NCBI GenBank assembly: GCA_023150215.1
Contig: JAKLLJ010000057.1
Location: forward strand, 1-13,619
DNA: 13,619 bases
Source: Thauera sp.
Lineage (GTDB): Bacteria > Pseudomonadota > Gammaproteobacteria > Burkholderiales > Rhodocyclaceae
Direction: 5' to 3'
Numbering within the stretch: position 1 is the stretch's first letter; each line of letters starts with the position of its first letter. A program made the position numbers and the translations under genes. This document shows, piece by piece, positions 6,974 to 13,619 of this stretch. The notes under the pieces are model-generated. The model did not search any database and had not been told where the DNA came from. It saw only the letters and a program-made list of their open reading frames with translations.

Positions 6974-9279
6974 GTTCCGGTTCCTGCGCTCGCTGCAGCG
7001 GTCTCGCGCGGCAAGGTGACGGTGAAGCAGCTGCCCTGACCCGGTTCGCTGTCGACCGCGATCTCCCCGCCCATCAAGGCGACCAGGCGCTTGCAGATGG
7101 TCAGCCCGAGCCCGGTGCCCTCGTGTTGGCGCGAAAGCGTGCTGTCGATCTGGCGGAAGGGCTGGAAGAGCAAATCGAGATCCTCGTGGCGGATCCCCAT
7201 GCCGGTGTCGGCGACACACAGGCGGACTGCCGGCCTGCCTTCGCGCGTGGGGTCGGCGGCGTCGCAGGCAGCGTACTGCGCTTCGAGTTCTAGGGTCAGC
7301 GTGACCCGGCCGCGTTCTGTGAATTTGATCGCATTGGTGAGCAGATTGAGTGCGATCTGCTCGACCCGGCGCATGTCGCCGGTCATCACGAGCGGGCCTG
7401 GCATTCGCTCCACTTCAAGGCAGAGCATCTTGCGCTCGGCGAGCGGGCGCACGATGGCGGCGACCTTGTCGACCGAGGCGGCGATGTCGAAGGCTTCATG
7501 TGCGATGCGCAATTCGCCCGCCTCGATCTTCGAGATGTCGAGGACGTCGTTGATCAGCGCCAGCAGGTGCCGGGCACTGTCCTGAACCATGCCGAGCTGG
7601 CGCGCCTGTTCCTCGTTGAGCGGGCCGGCGAGCCTTTGCAGCAGGATGCCGGTGAAGCCGATGATCGAATTGAGCGGCGTGCGCAACTCGTGGCTCATGG
7701 TGGCGAGGAAGGCCGATTTCAGTCGGTCGGCGGATTCGGCTGCATGCTTGGCGGCGAGCAGTGCGCGATTCGTGTCGGCCAGCTCGGCGGTGCGTTCGGT
7801 GACGCGTTGCTCCAGGCGTTGGGCGAGCGCTTGCGCTTCGGCGTAGAGGCGCGCGTTGTCCATGGCGAGTGCGACCGGACCGCAGAGGTCCTCGACCAGT
7901 GCGAGCACGCGGCGAGGCGGGGTGCTTTCCTCCCGTGTGTAGAGGCAGAGCATGCCGAGGCTGCGCCCGCGCACCTCGAGCGGGAAAAATGCGTGCTGGC
8001 GTACGCCCTCCGGGCATACGTTGTCGCAGGGCCGCGGCGTCGAGCCGGCGGCGGCGAGGGCGTGTCCGCATCCGCTGGCGACGGTGACGAGGGTCGCTGC
8101 GCACGCGGTGTCGCGCAGCGGGCCGCCGTCGGCGGTGCAGGCGGCCGGAGCGCAGTCGCCGACGCGTGCACTCACCTCGAGCAGACCCGTGTCCGCATCC
8201 CGCAGGCATGCGACACCGCCACCGAAACCGGTGAGGGCGATGGCGGCACGGACGAGGTCCTCGAGCAGGCGGGGTGTGTCCGGGCGGGCGGTGGCGTCAC
8301 GCAGGATGCGGTTCGTGAGGGTGATCTCCGCGTTCCGTTGCGTGATCTCCGCAGTCTTCGCGGCAACTTTGCGGCGCAGCATCCAGACCCATAGCGCGCC
8401 TGCCGCGAGCAGGCCGAGCGCCAGCAGGGCGGCGCTGCCGACCCAGACGGGCAGCACGGTCCGCGGGCTTTCGGTTTGCACCGCCCAGCGCGTGAGCGAG
8501 CGGAAGAAGATCGAGTCCGGGTCGCTCTTCATCGCGACGAGATGGCGGTCGATCGCGGTGAGCAGAGCCCTGTCGCCGTCCGCGCGCGTCGCGAAGTAAA
8601 GCCGCGAGGGACTGAAAATGATCGCGGTGTCGACCAGGCCGTACTGTGCGGCGTGGCGGACGCCGAAGAACCGGTTGGTGACGACCGCATCCGCCTCGTC
8701 CGCCGTGACGGCGGCGAATGCGGCGGCGTAGTCCGGGTAGGCCTGGAGCGTCGCCGACAGGCTGAAATTGGCGAGCAGCTGGCGGAGATTGTCCATCTGA
8801 ACCGAAGCGTCGAGCACGGCAACCCGCCGATTTCCCAGGTCGGGCAGCGCCCGGATGGGGCTGCCGGTCGCGGTGTACACCTGGTTCCAGCTCGACAGCA
8901 CCGGTTCGTCGTGGAAGGCCATGCGCAGTTCGCGCTCGGGGCTGCGGGCGACATCGGGGATCAGATCGATCTCGCCGGCCTCGAGGCGGGCGAGGCCCTC
9001 GCTCCAAGAACCGGGAACATACTCGATGAGCCAGTTCTCGCGCGCCGCGATCGACTCCAGGATGTCCGCGAAGATGCCCTCGCCGCGTCCGTCAGCCCCG
9101 ATGGCGATCTTGGGACTGTTCTGGTAAAGGCCGACACGTACCGTCTGGGCGGCTTCAAGCGCCAGGGAGAGGAGGGCGACGAACGTGACGAGCATGGCAC
9201 GAAGAGCCCATTGTCGCCTTGGGCGCGAGGCAGGGCAGTCCGGGTGCTGCGCAACTGAAGCCAATCGTGGATCGCCCAT
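6970..9279 (-). CDS. Membrane sensor histidine kinase with periplasmic solute-binding-like domain and GAF domain
   Basis: A 769-residue sensor kinase. A long N-terminal basic stretch leads into a signal anchor (~28-45, AMLVTFVALLSLALEAAQ). Then comes a periplasmic bacterial solute-binding protein family 3 domain (~46-270; VRVGLYQNSPKIA, GIFADILESIA, GEIDLIPDVARSPERE). A transmembrane helix (~275-299), a short coiled coil and a GAF domain (~330-455) follow. HisKA has the phospho-accepting His530 in SHELRTPLNS. The ATPase domain has N649 in NLLTNAIKFTE, DTGMGI, FQPFRQID and GTGLGL. There is no receiver of its own; two receivers are encoded directly downstream. The ATG at 9277-9279 is chosen; no strong Shine-Dalgarno is seen there or at the internal ATG at 9193-9195, which would start just before the signal anchor. 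The GAF domain has nine cysteines, which is unusual. The ligand is unknown; small polar molecules such as amino acids are typical for this domain class. Confidence 0.92.
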   Translation of the reverse strand: MGDPRLASVAQHPDCPASRPRRQWALRAMLVTFVALLSLALEAAQTVRVGLYQNSPKIAIGADGRGEGIFADILESIAARENWLIEYVPGSWSEGLARLEAGEIDLIPDVARSPERELRMAFHDEPVLSSWNQVYTATGSPIRALPDLGNRRVAVLDASVQMDNLRQLLANFSLSATLQAYPDYAAAFAAVTADEADAVVTNRFFGVRHAAQYGLVDTAIIFSPSRLYFATRADGDRALLTAIDRHLVAMKSDPDSIFFRSLTRWAVQTESPRTVLPVWVGSAALLALGLLAAGALWVWMLRRKVAAKTAEITQRNAEITLTNRILRDATARPDTPRLLEDLVRAAIALTGFGGGVACLRDADTGLLEVSARVGDCAPAACTADGGPLRDTACAATLVTVASGCGHALAAAGSTPRPCDNVCPEGVRQHAFFPLEVRGRSLGMLCLYTREESTPPRRVLALVEDLCGPVALAMDNARLYAEAQALAQRLEQRVTERTAELADTNRALLAAKHAAESADRLKSAFLATMSHELRTPLNSIIGFTGILLQRLAGPLNEEQARQLGMVQDSARHLLALINDVLDISKIEAGELRIAHEAFDIAASVDKVAAIVRPLAERKMLCLEVERMPGPLVMTGDMRRVEQIALNLLTNAIKFTERGRVTLTLELEAQYAACDAADPTREGRPAVRLCVADTGMGIRHEDLDLLFQPFRQIDSTLSRQHEGTGLGLTICKRLVALMGGEIAVDSEPGQGSCFTVTLPRETAAASAGTGT

Positions 9280-9565
9280 CGTCTTGTTCTCGTCACATGG
9301 GGGCGGTGGAAGCCGGATCGCGGCGGGAGGGCATAAACCTCGCTGCTTTACGCGATCTGGATGCTGCCCATTATGGGCTACTGCCCAGCACTGCGATAGT
9401 GAGGATCGACGGGTGATCGGCGGGGGCGCGTCCCGCTGCAGCCTCAGGGGGCCCGTCGGATGGGGGCTTCCGCGGCCGTTGCCTCGAGCGCAGCGTCCGG
9501 CCAAGGGAGCGAACCGAGCAGCCGTGACGGGTTAATATTCTCGCCGCGGTAAAGGGGGAGCGCGA
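9280..9565. other. Divergent intergenic region between the kinase operon and greB
   Basis: A 286-bp stretch that should hold promoters for both the minus-strand signalling operon and greB. I see the CTGCCCA/TGGGC triad (9364-9387) and a weak AT-rich box TTAATATT (9532-9539) that might be a greB -10, without a recognisable -35. No RNA gene or further coding sequence is supported. Confidence 0.5.
9364..9387. promoter_or_regulatory. GCCCA/TGGGC triad, candidate operator between the kinase operon and greB
   Basis: Within 24 bp there are two direct copies of CTGCCCA (9364-9370 and 9381-9387), 17 bp apart. An inverted TGGGC (9374-9378) lies between them, making a 13-bp near-palindrome (GCCCATTATGGGC, 9366-9378). 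It lies ~85 bp upstream of the kinase start in a 286-bp divergent region. The layout is like a regulator site, but no regulator can be named. Confidence 0.3.
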
Positions 9566-9568
9566 TTG
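9551..9568 (+). promoter_or_regulatory. greB ribosome binding site and TTG start
   Basis: The purine run AAAGGGGGAG ends 5 nt before TTG at 9566-9568. There is no ATG in frame until residue 32, so this site decides the unusual start codon. Confidence 0.75.
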
Positions 9569-10120
9569 AACAAGGCATTCGTGAAGGAAGATCAAGGCGA
9601 CGATGGGGACGAGGAACTCGCCCCCGCGCTGCGCCTGCCGCCGGGCAGCAAGAACTACATGACGCGACGCGGCTACGAGGCACTGCGCGCCGAGCTCGAG
9701 CAGCTGGTGCGCCGCGAGCGGCCGAAGCTGGTCGAGACGGTGGCGTGGGCCGCGGGCAACGGCGATCGCTCCGAGAACGGCGACTACATCTACGGCAAGA
9801 AGCGCTTGCGCGAGATCGATCGCCGCATCCGCTTCCTCATCAAGCGCATCGAGAACGCCGACGTGGTCGACCCCGAGCGCCAGCAAGGGCTGGAGCAGGT
9901 CTTCTTCGGGGCGACGGTCAGTTTCTGCGATCTCGACACCGAGGAGGCGCAGACCTTGCAGATCGTCGGCGTCGACGAGGCCGATGCCGCGCACGGCCGC
10001 ATCAGCTGGATCTCGCCGCTGGCGCGCGCGATGCTCAAGGCGCGCGTGGGTGAGGTGGTGCGCTTCCAGAGCCCGGCGGGGATGCGCGAGATCGAGATCG
10101 TCGAGGTGTGCTACCGTTGA
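9566..10120 (+). CDS. greB: Transcription elongation factor GreB
   Basis: A 184-residue Gre factor that enters the secondary channel of RNA polymerase and stimulates cleavage of backtracked transcripts. The coiled-coil N-terminal domain begins at ~Y31 (MTRRGYEALRAELEQLVRRERPKL). It contains the acidic catalytic tip in AAGNGDRSENGDYIYGKKRLREID. The FKBP-like C-terminal domain follows (VFFGATVSF, ISWISPLARAMLKARVGEVVRF, EIEIVEV). GDRSEN with a Y-x-Y-x-K-K-R run indicates GreB rather than GreA. The start is TTG at 9566, with AAAGGGGGAG (9551-9560) 5 nt upstream; the first ATG lies inside the fold. Compared with E. coli GreB the protein has an acidic extension of ~30 residues (KEDQGDDGDEE). Confidence 0.93.
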   Translation: MNKAFVKEDQGDDGDEELAPALRLPPGSKNYMTRRGYEALRAELEQLVRRERPKLVETVAWAAGNGDRSENGDYIYGKKRLREIDRRIRFLIKRIENADVVDPERQQGLEQVFFGATVSFCDLDTEEAQTLQIVGVDEADAAHGRISWISPLARAMLKARVGEVVRFQSPAGMREIEIVEVCYR

Positions 10121-10129
10121 GCGTGCGCG

Positions 10130-10143
10130 TGACGCATGCGTCA
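10130..10143. repeat. 14-bp perfect palindrome downstream of greB
   Basis: TGACGCATGCGTCA is fully self-complementary and begins 10 bp after the greB stop. A second, outer pair (TGCGCG upstream, CGCGCA downstream) could extend a stem, but no T-run follows, so it is not a standard intrinsic terminator. It lies 20 bp before the candidate sigma28 -35 of the chemoreceptor gene, so it could also be a protein-binding site. Confidence 0.4.
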
Positions 10144-10163
10144 ACTTCCGTGCGCGCAAGCGC

Positions 10164-10190
10164 TCAAGTCGGGCATCCGGCTGCCGTACA
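10164..10190 (+). promoter_or_regulatory. Candidate sigma28 (FliA) promoter of the chemoreceptor gene
   Basis: TCAAGTCG (10164-10171) and GCCGTACA (10183-10190) are separated by exactly 11 bp, the FliA geometry (TAAAGTTT, N11, GCCGATAA). Five of eight positions match in each half; the TCAAG and GCCG cores are the best conserved parts in related bacteria. The predicted start gives a leader of ~65 nt. Chemoreceptor genes are classical FliA targets, which supports the call. Confidence 0.5.
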
Positions 10191-10261
10191 CAGGGCCAAC
10201 CGGCTGTCCGTTGCGAGGATGGCCGTCCTACCCGGTTTTATTTTGTGGATGGCCCTGCAAG

Positions 10262-11896
10262 ATGCGTCTCGATTCCCTCACCGTCGCACGGCGCCTGGCG
10301 CTGATGCTCTTCGTCGCTCTTGCCGGGCTGGTACTGCTCGCGCTCGCAGCTTTGTACGAAAACCGCGACGACATGCGCGCGGGCTACGCGCGCAACGTGC
10401 AGAGCCAGGTCGAACTGGCGAGCGGCGTGCTGCAGCACTTCCATGCGCTCGAGCAGTCCGGCGTGCTCGACCGCGCGGCGGCGCAAAAGGCCGCCAAGGA
10501 GGCGTTGCGCGGCCTGCGCTACCAGGACAACGAGTATTTCTTCGTTTTCAATTATGAGCTCCACATGGTGCTGCATCCGCTGCGTCCCGCGCTCGAGGGC
10601 AAGGTGGCCGACCTCAAGGACCCCGCCGGCAAGCCTTTCGTGCGCGAGATGGTGACGGTGGCACGTACCCAGGGCGGCGGCTATGTCGATTACCTGTGGC
10701 CGCGTTCGGGTTCGGCGGCGGATGCGGCGCAGCCGAAGATTTCCTACGTGAAGCTGTTCCCGGCCTGGGACTGGGTGATCGGTACTGGCGTGTACGTCGA
10801 TGACATCGACGCGGCGTTCCGCGACGCGGCCTTGCGTGTCGGCGCGCTGGTGGCGGCGGTGGTGGTGGTGCTCGCGCTGATCGGCGGCTGGGTGATCCGC
10901 GGCGTCACCCGTGCGCTCGGTGGGGAGCCGGCCTACGCCAGCGCGATCATGCAGCGTGCAGCGGCGGGCGACCTTGCAGTCGAGGTGGTGCAGCGCGGCC
11001 CGGCCGACAGCCTGCTCGGCAACCTGTCGGCAATGCTGGCGCAGCTGCGCACGATGGTGGGCGAGATCGGCCGCGGTGCCGCACAGTTGTCGACCAGCGG
11101 GCATGAGATCCTCGGCGTGTCGCGCAAGGTGTCCGAGGCCTCGGTGTCGCAGACCGGCGCAACCGCATCGATCGCGGCCGCGATCGAGCAGATGACGGTC
11201 AGCATCGAGCACATCTCGGACAGCGCCCGGCTGGCCGAGCAGCATTCGTCGGCGGCCGCCGGGTTGGCCGACGAGGGCGCCGGCAAGGCCGAGCGCGCCG
11301 CGGGCGAGATGCAGGCGATCGCCGCCCGTGTCGGCGATGCGGCGCAGAAGATCCAGCAACTGGTGGCGCTCGCCGATGAGGTCGGCACCATCGCCAACGT
11401 GATCAAGGAGATCGCCGGGCAGACCAACCTGCTCGCGCTCAACGCCGCGATCGAGGCGGCGCGTGCCGGCGAGCAGGGCCGCGGCTTCGCGGTGGTGGCC
11501 GACGAGGTGCGTGGCCTGGCCGAGCGCACGGCGTCGGCGACGGTGCAGATCGAGAAGGTGATCGAGGGCATCCAGAGCGAGACGCGCTCGACCGTCGGCG
11601 CGATGGCCGAGGTGTCGGCCCAGGTCGGTGGCGGGGTGGCGCTGGTGGGTGACGCCACCGATTCGCTGCATCGCATCCGCGACAGCTCGGGCGAGGCGCT
11701 CACGCGTATCCGCGAGGTGGCCTACGCCACCGGCGAGCAGAGCAGCGCCTCGACCGAGATCGCGCGTCAGGTGCAGATGATCACCGAGATGGCCGATGGC
11801 ACCTCGGCCTCGATGCGCAGCGTGGTGGCCTCGGCCGAGCAGATGGAAACGCTCGCCGGCAACCTCGACCGGTTGGTCGGTCGCTTCCGTTGCTGA
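10262..11896 (+). CDS. Methyl-accepting chemotaxis protein with single Cache domain
   Basis: A 544-residue chemoreceptor. Transmembrane helix 1 lies at ~12-31. The periplasmic domain (~33-190) has the single Cache (sCache_2) pattern: LRYQDNEYFFVFNYELHMVLHP, the GKVADLKDPAGKPFVREM loop and FPAWDWVIGTGVYVDDID. Domains of this type often bind small organic acids, but the ligand is not readable here. Helix 2 (~192-213) is followed by a HAMP region with the LGGEPAYA motif. The cytoplasmic methylation and signalling bundle has its hairpin tip near 385-417 (AGQTNLLALNAAIEAARAGE...GRGFAVVADEVR), where CheA and CheW bind. There is no NWETF-like C-terminal pentapeptide for CheR/CheB tethering; it ends LVGRFRC. 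The ATG at 10262 is chosen because it starts directly before the first membrane helix; the Shine-Dalgarno is weak. Confidence 0.93.
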   Translation: MRLDSLTVARRLALMLFVALAGLVLLALAALYENRDDMRAGYARNVQSQVELASGVLQHFHALEQSGVLDRAAAQKAAKEALRGLRYQDNEYFFVFNYELHMVLHPLRPALEGKVADLKDPAGKPFVREMVTVARTQGGGYVDYLWPRSGSAADAAQPKISYVKLFPAWDWVIGTGVYVDDIDAAFRDAALRVGALVAAVVVVLALIGGWVIRGVTRALGGEPAYASAIMQRAAAGDLAVEVVQRGPADSLLGNLSAMLAQLRTMVGEIGRGAAQLSTSGHEILGVSRKVSEASVSQTGATASIAAAIEQMTVSIEHISDSARLAEQHSSAAAGLADEGAGKAERAAGEMQAIAARVGDAAQKIQQLVALADEVGTIANVIKEIAGQTNLLALNAAIEAARAGEQGRGFAVVADEVRGLAERTASATVQIEKVIEGIQSETRSTVGAMAEVSAQVGGGVALVGDATDSLHRIRDSSGEALTRIREVAYATGEQSSASTEIARQVQMITEMADGTSASMRSVVASAEQMETLAGNLDRLVGRFRC

Positions 11897-11914
11897 GTCT
11901 GCGCACGGCGGGTG

Positions 11915-11943
11915 CTTGAAATCCGCCGCCTGCGCCCCCAACT
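11915..11943 (+). promoter_or_regulatory. Sigma32 (RpoH) heat-shock promoter of htpG
   Basis: CTTGAAA (11915-11921) is a perfect match to the sigma32 -35. After 14 bp comes CCCCAACT (11936-11943), matching the -10 consensus CCCCATNT at all but one position. Spacing and position, ~40 bp before the htpG start codon, are as expected for a heat-shock gene. The predicted transcription start is near 11949-11951. Confidence 0.82.
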
Positions 11944-11979
11944 GCTGCTCCGTTTCGACAACACCGACGGAGCAGCAGT
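11941..11979 (+). promoter_or_regulatory. Perfect 13-bp inverted repeat covering the htpG Shine-Dalgarno and the sigma32 start site
   Basis: ACTGCTGCTCCGT (11941-11953) is the exact reverse complement of ACGGAGCAGCAGT (11967-11979), with a 13-nt loop. The right arm contains GGAG (11969-11972), the only Shine-Dalgarno candidate, 10 nt before the ATG; its partner CTCC (11948-11951) is in the left arm. The stem ends 3 nt before the start codon. No U-run follows, so it is not an intrinsic terminator. In a transcript running through from the upstream gene the site would be hidden. In a transcript starting at the sigma32 promoter most of the left arm is absent. The repeat could equally be a DNA operator over the start site. 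Confidence 0.75.
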
Positions 11980-11982
11980 CAA

Positions 11983-13619
11983 ATGTCCGAAGTCCACAAC
12001 ACCGCCCAGTCTCAAGACGCCCAGCCTCAGGCCGCCCAGACCCTCGCCTTCCAGGCCGAGGTGAAGCAGCTGCTTCACCTGATGATCCACTCGCTGTATT
12101 CCAACCGCGAGATCTTCCTGCGCGAGCTCGTCTCCAACGCATCGGATGCCTGCGACAAGCTGCGCTTCGAGGCGCTCGACAACGGCACGCTCTATGAAGA
12201 CGACAGCGAGCCGAAGATCCGCATCGGCTTCGACGCCGAGGCGAAGACCATCACCATCGCCGACAACGGCATCGGCATGAGCCGCGACGAGGCGATCGCC
12301 CACCTGGGCACCATCGCCAAGTCGGGCACGCGCGAGTTCTTCGGTCAGCTCACCGGCGACCAGAAGAAGGACGCCAACCTGATCGGCCAGTTCGGCGTGG
12401 GCTTCTACTCCGCCTTCCTGGTTGCCGACCGCGTCACCGTGCTCACCCGCCGCGCCGGTCTGGCCGCGGGCGAGGGCGTGCGGTGGGAATGCTCGATGGC
12501 CGGAGACGAAGCCGGCGCCTACACCGTGGCGCAGGTGGAAAAGCCCGGCCGCGGCACCGAGATCACCCTGCACCTGCGCGAAGGCCAGGAAGACCTGCTG
12601 TCGTCTTGGAAGCTGAAGAGCCTGATCCGCAAGTACTCGGATCACATCGTGCAGCCGATCGTGATGAAGAAGGAAGAGTGGAACGAGGAGCAGAAGGCCC
12701 AGGTCCTCACCGACGAGGACGAGACGGTCAACCAGGCCAACGCGCTGTGGACGCGGTCGAAGAACGACATTTCCGAAGACGAGTACAAGGGCTTCTACAA
12801 GCACGTCGCCCACGACTTCGAAGACCCGCTGGCGTGGACCCATTCGCGCGTCGAGGGCCGCCACGAATACACCAATCTGCTCTACATCCCCAGGAACGCA
12901 CCCTTCGACCTGTGGGACCGCAGCGCCAAGCACGGCATCAAGCTGTACGTGAAGCGCGTCTTCATCATGGACGACGCCGAGAAGCTGATGCCGACCTACC
13001 TGCGCTTCGTGCGTGGCGTGGTCGACTCGGCCGACCTGCCGCTCAACGTGTCGCGCGAGATCCTGCAGGAATCCAAGGACATCGACACCATCCGCGCCGG
13101 CTGCACCAAGAAGGTGCTGACCTTGCTCGAGAGCTTGGCCAACAGCGACGAGGCCGCCGACAAGGAGAAGTACGCCGAGTTCTGGAAGGCCTTCGGCAAG
13201 GTGTTGAAGGAAGGCGTGGGCGAGGACTTCGCCAACAAGGACAAGATCGCCGGCCTGCTGCGCTTCGCCTCGACCCAGCTCGACACCCAGGATGAGGTCG
13301 TCTCGCTCGCCGACTACATCGGCCGCATGAAGGAAGGCCAGGACAAGATCTACTTCGTCACCGCCGAGACCTTCAACGCGGCGAAGAACAGCCCGCATCT
13401 CGAGGTCTTCCGCAAGAAGGGCATCGAGGTGCTGCTGCTCACCGACCGCGTCGATGAATGGGTCACCGGCAACCTCACCGAGTTCGACGGCAAGGCGCTG
13501 GTGTCGGTCGCCAAGGGCGGCCTCGACCTGGGTGCGCTGGAGGACGAGGCCGAGAAGCAGGAAGCCGAGAAGGCCGCCGACGAGTACAAGGAGCTGCTCG
13601 ACAAGATGAAGGCGAGCCT
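11983..13619 (+). CDS. htpG: Molecular chaperone HtpG (bacterial Hsp90), partial (C-terminus outside window)
   Basis: The first 545 residues of the cytosolic Hsp90 homologue, usually ~630 residues, an ATP-driven dimeric chaperone acting with DnaK. A polar N-terminal tail of ~24 residues (MSEVHNTAQSQDAQPQAAQ), about 12 longer than in E. coli, precedes FQAEVKQLLHLMIHSLYSNREIFLREL. The GHKL ATPase site shows E48, N52 (VSNASDACDK), D94 (ADNGIGM), GTIAKSGT and GQFGVGFYSAF. The middle domain contains NLLYIPRNAPFDLWDR, YVKRVFIMDD, LRFVRGVVDSADLPLNVSRE and the catalytic-loop arginine within it. The C-terminal dimerisation domain is mostly missing because the window ends. A heat-shock promoter and a hairpin over the Shine-Dalgarno lie directly upstream. 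Confidence 0.96.
   Translation, partial: MSEVHNTAQSQDAQPQAAQTLAFQAEVKQLLHLMIHSLYSNREIFLRELVSNASDACDKLRFEALDNGTLYEDDSEPKIRIGFDAEAKTITIADNGIGMSRDEAIAHLGTIAKSGTREFFGQLTGDQKKDANLIGQFGVGFYSAFLVADRVTVLTRRAGLAAGEGVRWECSMAGDEAGAYTVAQVEKPGRGTEITLHLREGQEDLLSSWKLKSLIRKYSDHIVQPIVMKKEEWNEEQKAQVLTDEDETVNQANALWTRSKNDISEDEYKGFYKHVAHDFEDPLAWTHSRVEGRHEYTNLLYIPRNAPFDLWDRSAKHGIKLYVKRVFIMDDAEKLMPTYLRFVRGVVDSADLPLNVSREILQESKDIDTIRAGCTKKVLTLLESLANSDEAADKEKYAEFWKAFGKVLKEGVGEDFANKDKIAGLLRFASTQLDTQDEVVSLADYIGRMKEGQDKIYFVTAETFNAAKNSPHLEVFRKKGIEVLLLTDRVDEWVTGNLTEFDGKALVSVAKGGLDLGALEDEAEKQEAEKAADEYKELLDKMKAS

Noticed and set aside
9532..9539. Sigma70 -10 box for greB (TTAATATT)
   Set aside because: No matching -35 at 16-18 bp and it lies only ~27 bp before the start codon, so I do not call a promoter.
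11941..11979. Intrinsic terminator of the chemoreceptor gene
   Set aside because: The stem is strong but is followed by CAAATG, not a U-run, and sits on the htpG ribosome binding site.
11941..11979. CIRCE element (HrcA operator)
   Set aside because: The arms do not match TTAGCACTC/GAGTGCTAA and the spacer length is wrong.
10238..12142. Open frame of 634 codons on the minus strand, antisense to the chemoreceptor
   Set aside because: Composition (R, H, L, D, G rich) is that of an antisense shadow; the sense strand encodes an unmistakable receptor.
11767..13398. Open frame of 543 codons on the minus strand, antisense to htpG and the end of the chemoreceptor gene
   Set aside because: Its translation is a repetitive L/V/G/H/D-rich shadow of the highly conserved HtpG frame with no family resemblance.

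Overview
The window is GC-rich, densely coded DNA, probably from a betaproteobacterium of the Rhodocyclales (Thauera/Azoarcus-like). This assignment is an inference from the gene families, codon bias, the GreB N-terminus and the LGGEP motif of the chemoreceptor; I could not run a database search.

Left part (1-3758): a cation diffusion facilitator metal exporter runs off the left edge on the minus strand. Next comes a 567-bp gap without an intact gene. It holds a cluster of GTAG-type REP repeats and the remnant of a LuxR/FixJ-type helix-turn-helix regulator whose C-terminus runs into one repeat. A plus-strand endonuclease/exonuclease/phosphatase-fold protein follows. It converges on, and overlaps by 31 bp, a minus-strand set of three genes: a YdcH/DUF465 small coiled-coil protein, an alpha/beta hydrolase and a DUF2189 membrane protein. 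A sigma70-like promoter candidate precedes that set.

Middle part (3885-9565): a minus-strand signalling operon with two 4-bp ATGA overlaps. It encodes a membrane histidine kinase (periplasmic solute-binding-like sensor, cysteine-rich GAF, HisKA, HATPase), a DivK-like single-domain receiver, and a receiver-GAF-PAS-GGDEF-EAL protein. The likely flow is ligand and redox or cytoplasmic input, then phosphotransfer to one or both receivers, then control of cyclic-di-GMP. The GGDEF domain lacks the RxxD inhibitory site while both catalytic motifs are intact. A 286-bp divergent region with a GCCCA/TGGGC triad separates this operon from greB.

Right part (9566-13619, all plus strand): greB starts with TTG behind a strong Shine-Dalgarno sequence. 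A Cache-type chemoreceptor follows, with a candidate sigma28 (FliA) promoter upstream. The last gene is htpG (Hsp90), cut by the right edge. Its upstream region is the most interesting spot. A near-consensus sigma32 heat-shock promoter overlaps a perfect 13-bp inverted repeat whose right arm contains the htpG Shine-Dalgarno. The predicted heat-shock start lies inside the left arm, so only read-through transcripts from the chemoreceptor gene should form the full hairpin and hide the ribosome binding site.
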